Virus record (IMG/VR): IMGVR_UViG_3300030333_000339
Span: 1-27,549 of that record
From: a virus
DNA: 27,549 bases
Reading direction: 5' to 3' (one strand)
Shown: one piece after another, positions 6,797 through 14,039 of the stretch
How the letters are laid out: every line of letters starts with the position of its first letter
How positions within the stretch are numbered: position 1 is the first letter of the stretch
Program-made: the position numbers and the translations under genes
Notes under the pieces: generated by a model
What the model saw: only the letters and a program-made list of their open reading frames with translations
Databases searched by the model: none
What the model was told of the DNA's origin: nothing

Positions 6797-8899
6797 ATGG
6801 ATAATATATTAAACATAAATCTTGAAACTTCAACTACACCTAAGATCGTTGAAAATAAATACAAAGATTGGATAGAATACGGAACAGATGACTATCGCAA
6901 TTTATTTCCAAACTTTCTAATTGACTTATACTACAACAGTTCGACCCATTCGGCTATCATTAACGCAACAGCCGACATGATCGCAGGCGAAAGCATAATT
7001 GCTGAAGAATCTGACAATTTAGACGCTTATGTAGGTTTAAAAAAGTTTATAGCAAACGCAAATTCAAAAGAAGATTTGCATACAGTATTTAAAAAGTGCG
7101 CTTTTGATTTAAAACTTCATGGATCATTTGCACTTAACGTTATATGGTCAAAAGATAAAACTTCTATATCTGAAATTTATCACGTGCCAATGGAACGTAT
7201 AAGAGTAGGAACACCAAATCAAATGGGTAGGGTAGACACTTATTATATTTCAGCAGATTGGAGTAACACAAGAAGAAACAAACCTGTTCCTGTTCCTGCA
7301 TTTAATATGAACGATAGAACTTCAGCAAGTCAATTGCTAGTTGACGGACTATACAGCCCTAATATGGAAATATACCACACACCTGATTATGTAAGTGGTT
7401 GTAATTGGGCATTGATAGATCAAAAGGTTGCAGAGTTTCATTTAAACAATATATCAAATGGATTTAGTGGTAGTTATTTTATTTCTTTTGCCAATGGTGT
7501 ACCTTCGCAAGATGAAAGACTTGAAATAGAAAGAAGCATAACAAAGAAATTTACAGGCGAAAAAGCAGCAGGTCGTTTTATATTAACTTTTAGTGACGAT
7601 AAGAACAGAACACCTGAAATAACACCTATAGATCAATCAAACGCAGATAAGCAGTATTTGGCTTTACAAGAACTATTAGTCCAGAACATTCTCACAGCAC
7701 ATAGAGTTACTAGCCCTATGTTAATGGGCATACGTAGTGATAGCGGACTTGGAAACAACGCACAAGAGTTAATAGAAGCATATGACGTATATTCTAACAG
7801 CGTTATTAGACCTTTTCAAGAAGTGCTGTTAAAATGCTTTAAAAAGGTATTAGAGATAAACGAAATAAACCTTCCAATTACAATCCAACAATTCAAACCT
7901 ATATCAACAAGGTGGAGTTTAGATACATTAAAAGAAATTCTCACTCAAGATGAGATTAGAGAGGAAATTGGATTAGAACCACTACAAGATGACGAAGAAA
8001 CTTTAAAAGAAGAAGAAAAAGAGGACTACAAAAAAGACGAAGAAGAAAAAGACAAATACAAAATGGCAAAGGTTGGTAGCATGATAACTGACGGAAAAGA
8101 AATGCCATTATATGACACAATAGAAGAAGCAGAAGCAGAAGCAGAACGAATAGGTTGTTCAGGACATCACGAACACACTATTGACGGCAAGACTGTTTAT
8201 ATGCCTTGCGAAGATCACGAACAAATAACAGAACTACAAAAATGTGATTGCGAAAAACCTTCAAAAGATTGTGAAAAAAAATGTGATAGATACAAAGAAA
8301 CAGAATTAGAATCAGTTGTTCTTGAAGAAGATATTATAAACTATATTAATTCTTTAGACTTTGATAATGAGATTGACTTTGAAGAAGACCACGAACTAAT
8401 AGAAGAAGAACAAGTTGAAAATGAAGAAGAAGACAGATTAAAATATGAAGAATTTGTTTCAGCGTCAGGCAAACAAGCACGATCACGTTACGACAGACAA
8501 TTATTTAAACTACGTTATGTATATCGTGGGGGTGCTATTAAAGACAATTCAAGAGAGTTTTGCAGAAACCTTATAAATACACATTATGGTAGTTTATTTA
8601 CAAGAGAAGATATTGCAGGTATGAGAGGGCAAAACGAGGGTTTTGGATCTTATAACGTTTTAAAATGGAAGGGTTCGTATAACTGTCGCCACTATTGGTT
8701 GCGTAGAGTGTATGTATTAAAGAAAGCACCTAGAAAAATGGTTATAGACGGAAAAGAATATCAAAAAGGTGATTATTTACCAAAAGAATTAAAAAATTAT
8801 TATCCTAGAAATAAGGGCTATATACCACAAGACGCAGGTGTACCAGCTTTGGATAATGTAGAAAGAGCAGGTTCAAGAATTAACGCAAAAGTAAAATAA
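6797..8899 (+). CDS. Portal protein fused to a Cys/His-rich segment and a MuF-like C-terminal domain
   Basis: Residues 1 to about 400 look like a phage portal: a helical N-terminus, FDLKLHGSFALNVIW, a central part with KKFTGEKAAGRFILTFSDD, and TAHRVTSPMLMGIRSDSGLGN before the crown helices. A charged linker follows, then a segment at 452-496 with six Cys and four His (GCSGHHEH, PCEDHE, CDCEKPSKDCEKKC). After a Glu-rich linker (about 505-550) comes a C-terminal domain with YVYRGG, NSREFCRNL and GSYNCRHYW (626-634), resembling MuF-type head proteins. Portals form the DNA gate at one capsid vertex and MuF proteins bind near it. Here both are in one 700-residue chain, longer than a usual portal. 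The connector gene follows with a TAATG overlap. Confidence 0.85.
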   Translation: MDNILNINLETSTTPKIVENKYKDWIEYGTDDYRNLFPNFLIDLYYNSSTHSAIINATADMIAGESIIAEESDNLDAYVGLKKFIANANSKEDLHTVFKKCAFDLKLHGSFALNVIWSKDKTSISEIYHVPMERIRVGTPNQMGRVDTYYISADWSNTRRNKPVPVPAFNMNDRTSASQLLVDGLYSPNMEIYHTPDYVSGCNWALIDQKVAEFHLNNISNGFSGSYFISFANGVPSQDERLEIERSITKKFTGEKAAGRFILTFSDDKNRTPEITPIDQSNADKQYLALQELLVQNILTAHRVTSPMLMGIRSDSGLGNNAQELIEAYDVYSNSVIRPFQEVLLKCFKKVLEINEINLPITIQQFKPISTRWSLDTLKEILTQDEIREEIGLEPLQDDEETLKEEEKEDYKKDEEEKDKYKMAKVGSMITDGKEMPLYDTIEEAEAEAERIGCSGHHEHTIDGKTVYMPCEDHEQITELQKCDCEKPSKDCEKKCDRYKETELESVVLEEDIINYINSLDFDNEIDFEEDHELIEEEQVENEEEDRLKYEEFVSASGKQARSRYDRQLFKLRYVYRGGAIKDNSREFCRNLINTHYGSLFTREDIAGMRGQNEGFGSYNVLKWKGSYNCRHYWLRRVYVLKKAPRKMVIDGKEYQKGDYLPKELKNYYPRNKGYIPQDAGVPALDNVERAGSRINAKVK

Positions 8900-9465
8900 T
8901 GGCAAACTACGTTTTATTCATATCAGAAAACAGGATTAAGGATAGTACCGCAATAGCAGGAAATGTTTCAATAGAGTATATCAAACCCTATATTCGTGTG
9001 GCACAGAAGAAGTATATTGAAACTAAATTAGGAACTGACCTGTTTGCTAAACTACAAGCAGATATTACAGCAGGATCGTTGTCAGGTGTTTACAAGACTT
9101 TGGTAGATGACTACATACAAGACGCTTTAGTACATTGGAGTTTTTATGAGTGCTTACCGTTTTTACGGTATAAAGTAATGAATAATAATGTTGTATCTAA
9201 AACAGCAGAAAATTCAACAGCATTAAGTAGAGAAGAAGCACAAGACTTGCGTGAAGAAATCAGGAACACAGCAGAATTTTATACAGAAAGACTGATTGAT
9301 TTTATTAAAAACAATACTGCTGACTATCCTGAATACAGTACGAACTCGGGCTCAGACGTTAGCCCTGACAAAAACGCTTTCTATTCAGGCATGAATTTAG
9401 AAAGAAATCAGAACGACAGGCGAGAAATAACTTTAGACGACTTTCTTACACCTGATTTAAAATAA
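8899..9465 (+). CDS. Head-tail connector protein (DUF6712-like)
   Basis: The 188-residue, mostly helical product contains IEYIKPYIRVAQKKYIETKLGTDLF, then a VDDYIQDALVHWSFYECLPFL segment, and an acidic tail. This arrangement resembles head completion or adaptor proteins that sit below the portal ring, specifically the DUF6712-type proteins of Bacteroidetes phages as I recall. Its position directly after the portal fits. Two TAATG overlaps couple it to the portal gene and to a small basic ORF downstream. Family membership is by pattern only. Confidence 0.65.
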   Translation: MANYVLFISENRIKDSTAIAGNVSIEYIKPYIRVAQKKYIETKLGTDLFAKLQADITAGSLSGVYKTLVDDYIQDALVHWSFYECLPFLRYKVMNNNVVSKTAENSTALSREEAQDLREEIRNTAEFYTERLIDFIKNNTADYPEYSTNSGSDVSPDKNAFYSGMNLERNQNDRREITLDDFLTPDLK

Positions 9466-9587
9466 TGAAAAGAGGAACATACAAACCTAAACCAAAAAAC
9501 GAAAAGGCATTGAAGAACTTTTTAAAAGAAAAACCAAAGAAAAATGAAAGAAGTGAAAGACACACTATTAGTAGGTGTAGCAAATAG
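9465..9587 (+). CDS. Very small basic ORF of 40 residues, unknown
   Basis: The start ATG overlaps the stop of the connector gene (TAATG), the usual coupling in this block. The peptide starts MKRGTYKPKPKNEKALKNFL and is strongly basic and Lys-rich. Its last 15 codons overlap the start of the holin-like ORF in another frame. I do not recognise it. The coupling to the upstream gene and the codon composition make translation plausible, but the size leaves doubt. It could be a short linker gene or a leader that feeds ribosomes to the membrane ORF. Confidence 0.4.
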   Translation: MKRGTYKPKPKNEKALKNFLKEKPKKNERSERHTISRCSK

Positions 9588-9711
9588 TACAGCAATAGGT
9601 ATGAATTTAACAGAATGTAATGAGTACCTTACATTTGTTTCATTATCATTGGCAATCATTTATACGATTTATAAATTTTTTAGGTTTGAAAAAAAGAAAA
9701 CTAAACAGTAA
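9544..9711 (+). CDS. Small membrane protein, holin-like
   Basis: A 55-residue ORF starts at ATG 9544 and ends at TAA 9709-9711. It begins MKEVKDTLLVGVANSTAIGM, has one hydrophobic segment (TFVSLSLAIIYTIY, about residues 30-43) and ends in a basic tail (FRFEKKKTKQ). The start resembles small membrane proteins beside M15 lysins in Bacteroidetes phages, which are usually taken as holins. A holin makes holes in the inner membrane and times lysis. The frame overlaps the ORF at 9620-9814, and in the overlap this frame is the more protein-like one. The function is inference from size, topology and neighbourhood. Confidence 0.6.
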   Translation: MKEVKDTLLVGVANSTAIGMNLTECNEYLTFVSLSLAIIYTIYKFFRFEKKKTKQ

Positions 9712-9814
9712 AAACCCACGCTATCTTCCAAAAGAAGAAAAGAAAGAAATTAAAGAAAGAAGATTAATTATAGACTTGTTATTTGCACAAGTTTATGCAG
9801 TATTCTACAAATAA
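9620..9814 (+). CDS. Small basic hypothetical protein of the lysis block (start uncertain)
   Basis: The frame is open from ATG 9620 to the TAA at 9812-9814, and the stop overlaps the lysin ATG (TAATG). The first 22 residues lie inside the holin-like ORF in another frame and look like a shadow. A TTG at 9686 would give a 42-residue protein that starts LKKRKLNSKNPRYLPKEEKK and ends in a helix with LLFAQVYAVFYK. I consider the 9686 start more likely. The product is basic with a hydrophobic end; its role is unknown. Confidence 0.4.
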   Translation: MSTLHLFHYHWQSFIRFINFLGLKKRKLNSKNPRYLPKEEKKEIKERRLIIDLLFAQVYAVFYK

Positions 9815-10188
9815 TGGCTTTTAATTACTTTAAAATAACGGAATTTGCTTCGCCTGATGATCCGACAAGCGGTTTTAAAATGAATAAACACTTTGTAGAA
9901 TTACTTGATCAAGCAAGAGGTATAGCAGGTTGCCCATTTAGAGTTTCAAGCGGGTATAGGACAGAAGCGTATAATCGTAAATTAAAAGGTTCTGTTAGCA
10001 ATTCTTCACATTGTAAAGGACTTGCGGTTGACCTCGTTTATAAAAACAACAACGAATTATATTTGATATTAAATGCTTTAATGAAAGTCGGCATGACTAG
10101 GTTTGGCATTTCTTTCAAATCAAAATTTATCCACGTTGACATGGATATTTCAAAGGTTCAGAACACAATCTGGACTTATAATTATTAA
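9814..10188 (+). CDS. M15-family peptidase endolysin
   Basis: The 124-residue product is a compact zinc D,D- or L,D-peptidase of the M15A type. Visible motifs are SGYRT (46-50), SSHCKGLAVD (64-73) with zinc ligands His66 and Asp73, and FIHVD (105-109) with the third ligand His107. It would cut the peptide bridges of peptidoglycan to release progeny. There is no signal peptide, so it needs a holin for export, and two small membrane ORFs flank it. The N-terminus (FKITEFASPDDPTSG) and the short length match the single-domain lysins of Bacteroidetes phages. This is one of the firmest calls in the window. Confidence 0.9.
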   Translation: MAFNYFKITEFASPDDPTSGFKMNKHFVELLDQARGIAGCPFRVSSGYRTEAYNRKLKGSVSNSSHCKGLAVDLVYKNNNELYLILNALMKVGMTRFGISFKSKFIHVDMDISKVQNTIWTYNY

Positions 10189-10202
10189 TCAAAAATTTTA
10201 TT

Positions 10203-10394
10203 ATGAAACAGTTTTTAATTTCACAAATGTTGAAGAGTAAAAAGTTTTGGTATGCAATATCTTCGGTATGCGTACCTGCTATTGTTACTTATTTAGGTGT
10301 TGACGAAACAACAGCTACAAATCTTTACTATGCACTACTAACACTTGTATTAGGTCAAGGTATTGCAGATATGGGTAAGAATGCAACGAAGTAA
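10203..10394 (+). CDS. Small membrane protein, holin-like
   Basis: A 63-residue protein starting MKQFLISQMLKSKKFWYAIS. It has a hydrophobic region at about 14-31 (FWYAISSVCVPAIVTYLG) and a second one at about 41-56 (LYYALLTLVLGQGIA). Two short membrane helices with a charged N-terminus fit a class II holin. Similar small proteins occur next to M15 lysins in related phages in my memory. It begins 14 bases after the lysin. Together with the ORF at 9544 there are two holin candidates; one may be an antiholin. The exact role is inferred. Confidence 0.6.
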   Translation: MKQFLISQMLKSKKFWYAISSVCVPAIVTYLGVDETTATNLYYALLTLVLGQGIADMGKNATK

Positions 10395-11100
10395 TCGTTA
10401 TAGGTTAAAACCAAACGAGATAGAAGTTATCCAACGTATGCGTCAGGGCTTGAGGAACGTGTTAGTCATAGGTGACTTGCATGAACCTTTTTGTTTAGAC
10501 GCATATTTGGACTTCTGTTTAGAACAACAAAGCATACATAACTGTTCCGAAATTATATTTATTGGTGACATTATAGACAACCATTATTCTAGCTATCATG
10601 AAACTTCAGCAGACGGCATGGGTGGTTTAGATGAACTAGAACTAGCAATTAAACGCATAGCAAGGTGGTACAATTCTTTTCCTTTTGCAACTGTAATTTT
10701 AGGCAACCATGATCGCATGATTATGAGGAAGGCACAAACAAGTGCTATACCTTCTAAATGGATAAAATCATATAAAGAAGTTTTACAAGTACCGAATTGG
10801 ACTTTTACAGAACGTTACGAATTAGACGGAGTACAATATATACATGGTGAAGGAGGTACAGCTAGAACTAAATGTCGTGCTGATATGATGAACACAGTAC
10901 AAGGGCATTTACATACACAAGCATATTGTGAACATTATGTAGGCAAGAACTTTAGAGTGTTTGGTATGCAGGTGGGCTGCGGTATAGATCACGAATCCTA
11001 TGCTATGGCTTATGCAAAGTATGGAAAGAAACCCGCAATCGGTGTTGGTGTAGTAAAAAACTTTGGAACATTGCCTTTAAATGTCCTTATGCCTTTATAA
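10381..11100 (+). CDS. Calcineurin-like metallophosphoesterase
   Basis: With the ATG at 10381 the protein has 239 residues; an upstream TTG at 10363 in the same frame is less likely, since it lengthens the overlap with the preceding gene to 32 bases. The metal-binding motifs are all present in order: GDLHEP (31-36), IGDIIDNH (61-68), GNHD (108-111), YIHGEGG (153-159) and GHLH (175-178). Enzymes of this class hydrolyse phosphomono- or phosphodiesters, and phage members may act on nucleic acid ends. The N-terminal RLKPNEIEVIQRMR looks like a short helical add-on. It is the last gene before the 208-base noncoding region. The substrate is unknown. Confidence 0.85.
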   Translation: MQRSNRYRLKPNEIEVIQRMRQGLRNVLVIGDLHEPFCLDAYLDFCLEQQSIHNCSEIIFIGDIIDNHYSSYHETSADGMGGLDELELAIKRIARWYNSFPFATVILGNHDRMIMRKAQTSAIPSKWIKSYKEVLQVPNWTFTERYELDGVQYIHGEGGTARTKCRADMMNTVQGHLHTQAYCEHYVGKNFRVFGMQVGCGIDHESYAMAYAKYGKKPAIGVGVVKNFGTLPLNVLMPL

Positions 11101-11149
11101 TAACCCACCCCCTGTGCGGTTTAACGCATTATCTTCATAATTTAATACA

Positions 11150-11160
11150 TATATACTATA
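11150..11160 (+). promoter_or_regulatory. Copy 4 of TATATACT motif in the control region
   Basis: TATATACTATA is the same 11-mer as copy 5 at 20220. It lies about 150 bases before the first early gene, so any transcript would have a long leader containing the inverted repeat at 11197-11221. Confidence 0.45.
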
Positions 11161-11196
11161 TAGCCAATAAAACAGCTTAAATCGTAAGCATTAGTA

Positions 11197-11221
11197 TTAT
11201 TAACATTTACCTTGTTAATAA
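11197..11221 (+). promoter_or_regulatory. Inverted repeat, candidate operator or leader hairpin
   Basis: TTATTAAC (11197-11204) and GTTAATAA (11214-11221) are perfect reverse complements separated by nine bases. The symmetry suits a dimeric repressor site or a weak RNA hairpin. AT-richness makes chance occurrence possible. Confidence 0.4.
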
Positions 11222-11308
11222 CTTTTAGACACTTTTTTGTTAAAATATGCTAATAATTAAATAATAGTGTTAATTTAGCACCATTATTAATTTAAAAAAC
11301 AAACTAAC

Positions 11309-11527
11309 ATGGACTTAAAAGAATTTTTTAAAAACCTAGATCCTACACCAGGTAAACTTAACCACTTAAAAACAGTTGTTAAAAGTCAGAAAAAAAGAAT
11401 AAACGATTTAGAGCAACGTAACGTAATTCAGCGCAGAACTTTAACTGAAGCATATAAAGAGATTGAAGAATTGAGAGAGAAAGATAAACAAACGTCTAAT
11501 AGAGTAGCAGCTAAATACAATAAATAA
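11309..11527 (+). CDS. Small coiled-coil hypothetical protein
   Basis: The 72-residue product is rich in Lys, Glu and Arg and almost wholly helical. The middle part (LKTVVKSQKKRINDLEQR and LTEAYKEIEELREKDKQ) has heptad-like spacing, so a short coiled coil is likely. No catalytic motif or membrane segment is visible. It is the first gene after the control region and the next start follows its stop by one base, so it opens the early operon. First-expressed phage genes are often host-takeover factors, but nothing in the sequence proves that. Confidence 0.5.
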   Translation: MDLKEFFKNLDPTPGKLNHLKTVVKSQKKRINDLEQRNVIQRRTLTEAYKEIEELREKDKQTSNRVAAKYNK

Positions 11528-11528
11528 A

Positions 11529-11807
11529 ATGAATATAGAAAAATTTAAAGTAGATAACGCTGAATGGTGGTTAGATGACGAAGAAGAAGAAGTTGTATTA
11601 TGTAACATATTAACTGACGAGGAATACAGACTTGACGCAAATTTATTTGTAAAGGAGTTATGGACTAATAGAAGCATAGATCCTACTGAGGTTGATTGTT
11701 TAGGCGAAAGGTGTATATTAGAATTAGAAGGTGACGATTATAATATATATGACGAATGGAGTATTCAAGAAATTGCAGAAGTATTTTACTATAAATATAA
11801 AAGATAA
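11529..11807 (+). CDS. Small acidic hypothetical protein
   Basis: A 92-residue protein with very many Asp and Glu residues, for example WWLDDEEEEVVL and YNIYDEWSIQEIAEVF. The Tyr/Trp content and mixed strand and helix pattern suggest a small folded domain. Strongly acidic small phage proteins are sometimes DNA mimics that block host nucleic-acid enzymes, but that is speculation without support here. The stop overlaps the next start (TAATG), the only such junction I saw in the early block. Confidence 0.5.
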   Translation: MNIEKFKVDNAEWWLDDEEEEVVLCNILTDEEYRLDANLFVKELWTNRSIDPTEVDCLGERCILELEGDDYNIYDEWSIQEIAEVFYYKYKR

Positions 11808-12037
11808 TGACAAAGAAAAAAGAAACAAAACCCGATTTAAATATGTTGCCCGAAACTATACATAAACGGTTGCATTATATTAACACTATGTATTGTTTAG
11901 ACGGTGACATGACACTTTGCGGCAAAGACGAATACGGCAAAGACTTTACACTTTCAATAGATCTATACGAAGCAATAAATTGGATAGATCGAGAAGAACT
12001 TAAAAAGAAACTAATAAAACACATAAAGGAAAATTAG
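11807..12037 (+). CDS. Small hypothetical protein
   Basis: The 76-residue product begins with a basic stretch (MTKKKETKPDLNMLPETIHK) and continues with MYCLDGDMTLCGKDEYGKDFTLSIDLYEAI and a C-terminal basic helix. Two Cys residues flank a possible hairpin, but there is no full zinc site. I do not recognise a family. It is coupled to the preceding acidic gene by TAATG, and a 52-base gap with a short GTGG/CCAC hairpin separates it from the SSB-like gene. Confidence 0.45.
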   Translation: MTKKKETKPDLNMLPETIHKRLHYINTMYCLDGDMTLCGKDEYGKDFTLSIDLYEAINWIDREELKKKLIKHIKEN

Positions 12038-12089
12038 TATATTTAACATTTATTAACTTAATAGCTTGTGGCTTAACCACTAAATTAAA

Positions 12090-12512
12090 ATGATAACATC
12101 ATACATTCAAAGAGTAGCAAACATCAAAGAATACGAAGGTAAACATGGCAAGATTTTGTATCACGATTTAGAAATGGAAAACGGTGACAAAATCAATATC
12201 GGTAAAAAGAAAAGACAGTTAGAAGGTTGGAAACTTACATATGAAATTCTTGAAAAAGGACAGCAGGAATATAACAAGGCAAAAACTGTATCGCCTGACG
12301 GTTTTAAACCAAAAACGTTTTCACCTAAAAGTCAAGATAAAGACGATGTACAGTTAATGATCGTTAAACAAAGCTGCTTGAAAGCTGCCGTAGAATTAAA
12401 CGGACAAGGTGGTGACAGAAGCCAAATTGTAGATGACGCACAATACTTTGTTGATTGGGTTATGGATAATTGTTGCGCTAAAGATGATAATAAAAACGAT
12501 ATGCCCTTTTAA
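12090..12512 (+). CDS. Putative single-stranded DNA-binding protein
   Basis: The 140-residue product has an N-terminal part that could form an OB fold (ANIKEYEGKHGKILYHDLEMENGDKINIG), a basic, Pro-containing linker, and a helical part with VQLMIVKQSCLKAAVELNG. The end is acidic with a hydrophobic tip, DDNKNDMPF, much like the C-terminal tip of bacterial SSB (which ends D-I-P-F) that recruits replication partners. SSB coats single strands during replication and recombination. It is followed two bases later by a DnaA-domain-like gene, consistent with a replication block. The tail is seen; the OB fold is inferred. Confidence 0.6.
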   Translation: MITSYIQRVANIKEYEGKHGKILYHDLEMENGDKINIGKKKRQLEGWKLTYEILEKGQQEYNKAKTVSPDGFKPKTFSPKSQDKDDVQLMIVKQSCLKAAVELNGQGGDRSQIVDDAQYFVDWVMDNCCAKDDNKNDMPF

Positions 12513-12514
12513 AT

Positions 12515-13033
12515 ATGAAAAAAATACCAATAACAGACGAACAGACTATAAAAAACATTTGGGAAGTCGCAACAAAAATTACAGGAATACGTAAAGAACA
12601 TTTAAACAGCAAGACAAGAAAACAAAATATACATCTTGCAAGAATGGTTGTCAGTAACATTAGTCTTATTGAAAAAGGAATTCATTACACAACAATTTCT
12701 GAAGTTTTAAATAGAGATAGAAGCAGCATATATCATTACGAAAAACAACACCACAATCTTTACAGTAATTGGGATACATACAGACGTTTATTTAATAAAG
12801 TTTATAACGCATACACAGACGAGAAAAAAACACAACTACAAAAAGTTGATTTAATAGACATTTTAAAAGAAGCAGGTGTTTTTAATAGGGAAAACCCTAA
12901 AGTATTTATAGACGTTAAAGTGCAGGAAGTATGTGTAAGAATAAAATCTACATACAAACACTTTACAGAAGACGTAGAGAATATCAAAAGAGCATTAAAA
13001 GATTTTGTTCATGATATATATATTGAACTATGA
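12515..13033 (+). CDS. DnaA domain IV-like DNA-binding protein
   Basis: Residues about 35-80 match the origin-binding helix-turn-helix of bacterial DnaA: KTRKQNIHLARMVV followed by ISEVLNRDRSSIYHYEKQHH, where RDRSSIYH takes the place of the DnaA signature RDHTTVLH. No AAA+ ATPase domain is present, so this is not a full DnaA. The C-terminal 90 residues are helical and unrecognised. Such proteins may bind the phage origin or interfere with host DnaA. An ATGA overlap couples it to the following initiator-like gene, which supports a joint role in replication start. Confidence 0.75.
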   Translation: MKKIPITDEQTIKNIWEVATKITGIRKEHLNSKTRKQNIHLARMVVSNISLIEKGIHYTTISEVLNRDRSSIYHYEKQHHNLYSNWDTYRRLFNKVYNAYTDEKKTQLQKVDLIDILKEAGVFNRENPKVFIDVKVQEVCVRIKSTYKHFTEDVENIKRALKDFVHDIYIEL

Positions 13034-13692
13034 AGCACTTATTAAGTAGCAGCGCATTTTTAGTGGTAAATAAATTTATGGCTAAAGAAATTGGTTTAAA
13101 TGCAACAATTTTACTGTCTGATCTTATAAGCAAAGAACAGTATTTTATAGAAAATGGAACAATCAGCAACGGTTGGTTTTTTAATACAGCTTCAAATATA
13201 GAGAAAGACACAACGTTAACACACTACCAACAAAAGAAAGCCATAGAAACTTTAGAAAATTTGTATTTTATAGAAACTAAATTAAAAGGATTACCTGCAA
13301 AACTACATTTTAAGATACTAGAAAAGAACATTTTAACATATTTAAATACAAGTATTAAAGAAACTTCAAAACTAGATTTAAAGAAAGTTGAATCTAATAA
13401 TAATAAAATAATAAAAACAACTAATAAAGATTTATTAAAAGGAAGGTTTGGCGAAGAAGTCAGTAATTTAAGTGCAGAAATAGGCATGAGCATTGAAGAC
13501 GCAAACGAATTTCTTTCTTATTGGACTGAACCTAACAGATCAGGTACAAAAATGCGTTTTGAATTACAAAAAACATGGGAAACTAAAAGACGGCTTTTAA
13601 CTTGGCAAAAAAATACAAAGAAGTTTAACAAAAGCACGTCAAAGATTGATAAACAACTTGATGAATACTTAAAAGGAAAAGAACTATTATGA
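13030..13692 (+). CDS. Putative replication initiator with winged-helix N-terminus
   Basis: The 220-residue product has a helical N-terminal domain (GLNATILLSDLISKEQYF, then TLTHYQQKKAIETLENLYFIETK) that reads like a winged helix of phage replication proteins. A low-complexity Asn/Lys linker (about 115-135) is followed by a C-terminal helical domain with EDANEFLSYWTEPN and KTWETKRRLLTWQKN. This two-part layout is common in phage initiators of the lambda O or DnaD-like type. It sits between a DnaA-like gene and a small gene that could be a helicase loader, with ATGA overlaps on both sides. No ATPase motif is present, so the phage probably recruits the host helicase. Confidence 0.65.
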   Translation: MKHLLSSSAFLVVNKFMAKEIGLNATILLSDLISKEQYFIENGTISNGWFFNTASNIEKDTTLTHYQQKKAIETLENLYFIETKLKGLPAKLHFKILEKNILTYLNTSIKETSKLDLKKVESNNNKIIKTTNKDLLKGRFGEEVSNLSAEIGMSIEDANEFLSYWTEPNRSGTKMRFELQKTWETKRRLLTWQKNTKKFNKSTSKIDKQLDEYLKGKELL

Positions 13693-14039
13693 GTGACACA
13701 GAATTTATAAAAGCAGTATATGATCTAATTGCTAAAACGTCAATTGAACTTGGTTACACAACAAGCGGCAAAACAATGGCAAGTCTTTCAAAGATATTTG
13801 CAAACGATATACAGACAGACAAAATGTTCAAGAACATGGATTTTGAAGATATTAAAACCGCATTTCACATTGGAGTAAGACACAGTAAAGAACAACAATT
13901 TTTAAACATAAGTACATTCTATCGTTGGGTGCGAACCCACAAGCAGCGCATGAATGAAGCATATTACAGCGTACATACTTTAAATCAAGATCCAGAAAAA
14001 ATACCATATTATAAACCAAAACAAAAACTATTAAAATGA
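13689..14039 (+). CDS. Helical hypothetical protein, possible helicase-loader-like partner
   Basis: The 116-residue helical protein contains LASLSKIFAND-like residues at about 26-37, then DFEDIKTAFHIGVRHSKEQQFLNISTFYRWVRTHKQR. The pattern of a helix bundle with F-x-x-G-x-R and TFYRW resembles small proteins after replication initiators in Bacteroidetes phages. A lambda P or helicase-loader-type job is suggested by position alone. ATGA overlaps couple it to the initiator and to a small membrane protein. No nucleotide-binding motif is present. Confidence 0.5.
   Translation: MSDTEFIKAVYDLIAKTSIELGYTTSGKTMASLSKIFANDIQTDKMFKNMDFEDIKTAFHIGVRHSKEQQFLNISTFYRWVRTHKQRMNEAYYSVHTLNQDPEKIPYYKPKQKLLK

Larger units (their letters stand above)
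11101..11308 (+). other. Noncoding AT-rich control region between lysis and early blocks
   Basis: This is the largest gap in the window and carries no ORF. It holds a short C-rich stretch right after the phosphoesterase stop, a TATATACT motif, an 8-bp inverted repeat, and repeated TTAAT/ATTAA words up to the next ATG. No strong terminator was seen. It separates late-type genes from replication-type genes, so it is the best place for an early promoter, an operator or a replication origin. Confidence 0.55.

Noticed and set aside
10127-10135. TTATCCACG, one base off a DnaA box
   Set aside because: It lies inside the lysin gene where it encodes the FIHVD motif, so protein constraint explains it; no cluster of boxes was seen.
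12061-12085. GTGG/CCAC short hairpin before the SSB-like gene
   Set aside because: Only four pairs around a five-base loop and no T-run; too weak to call a terminator.
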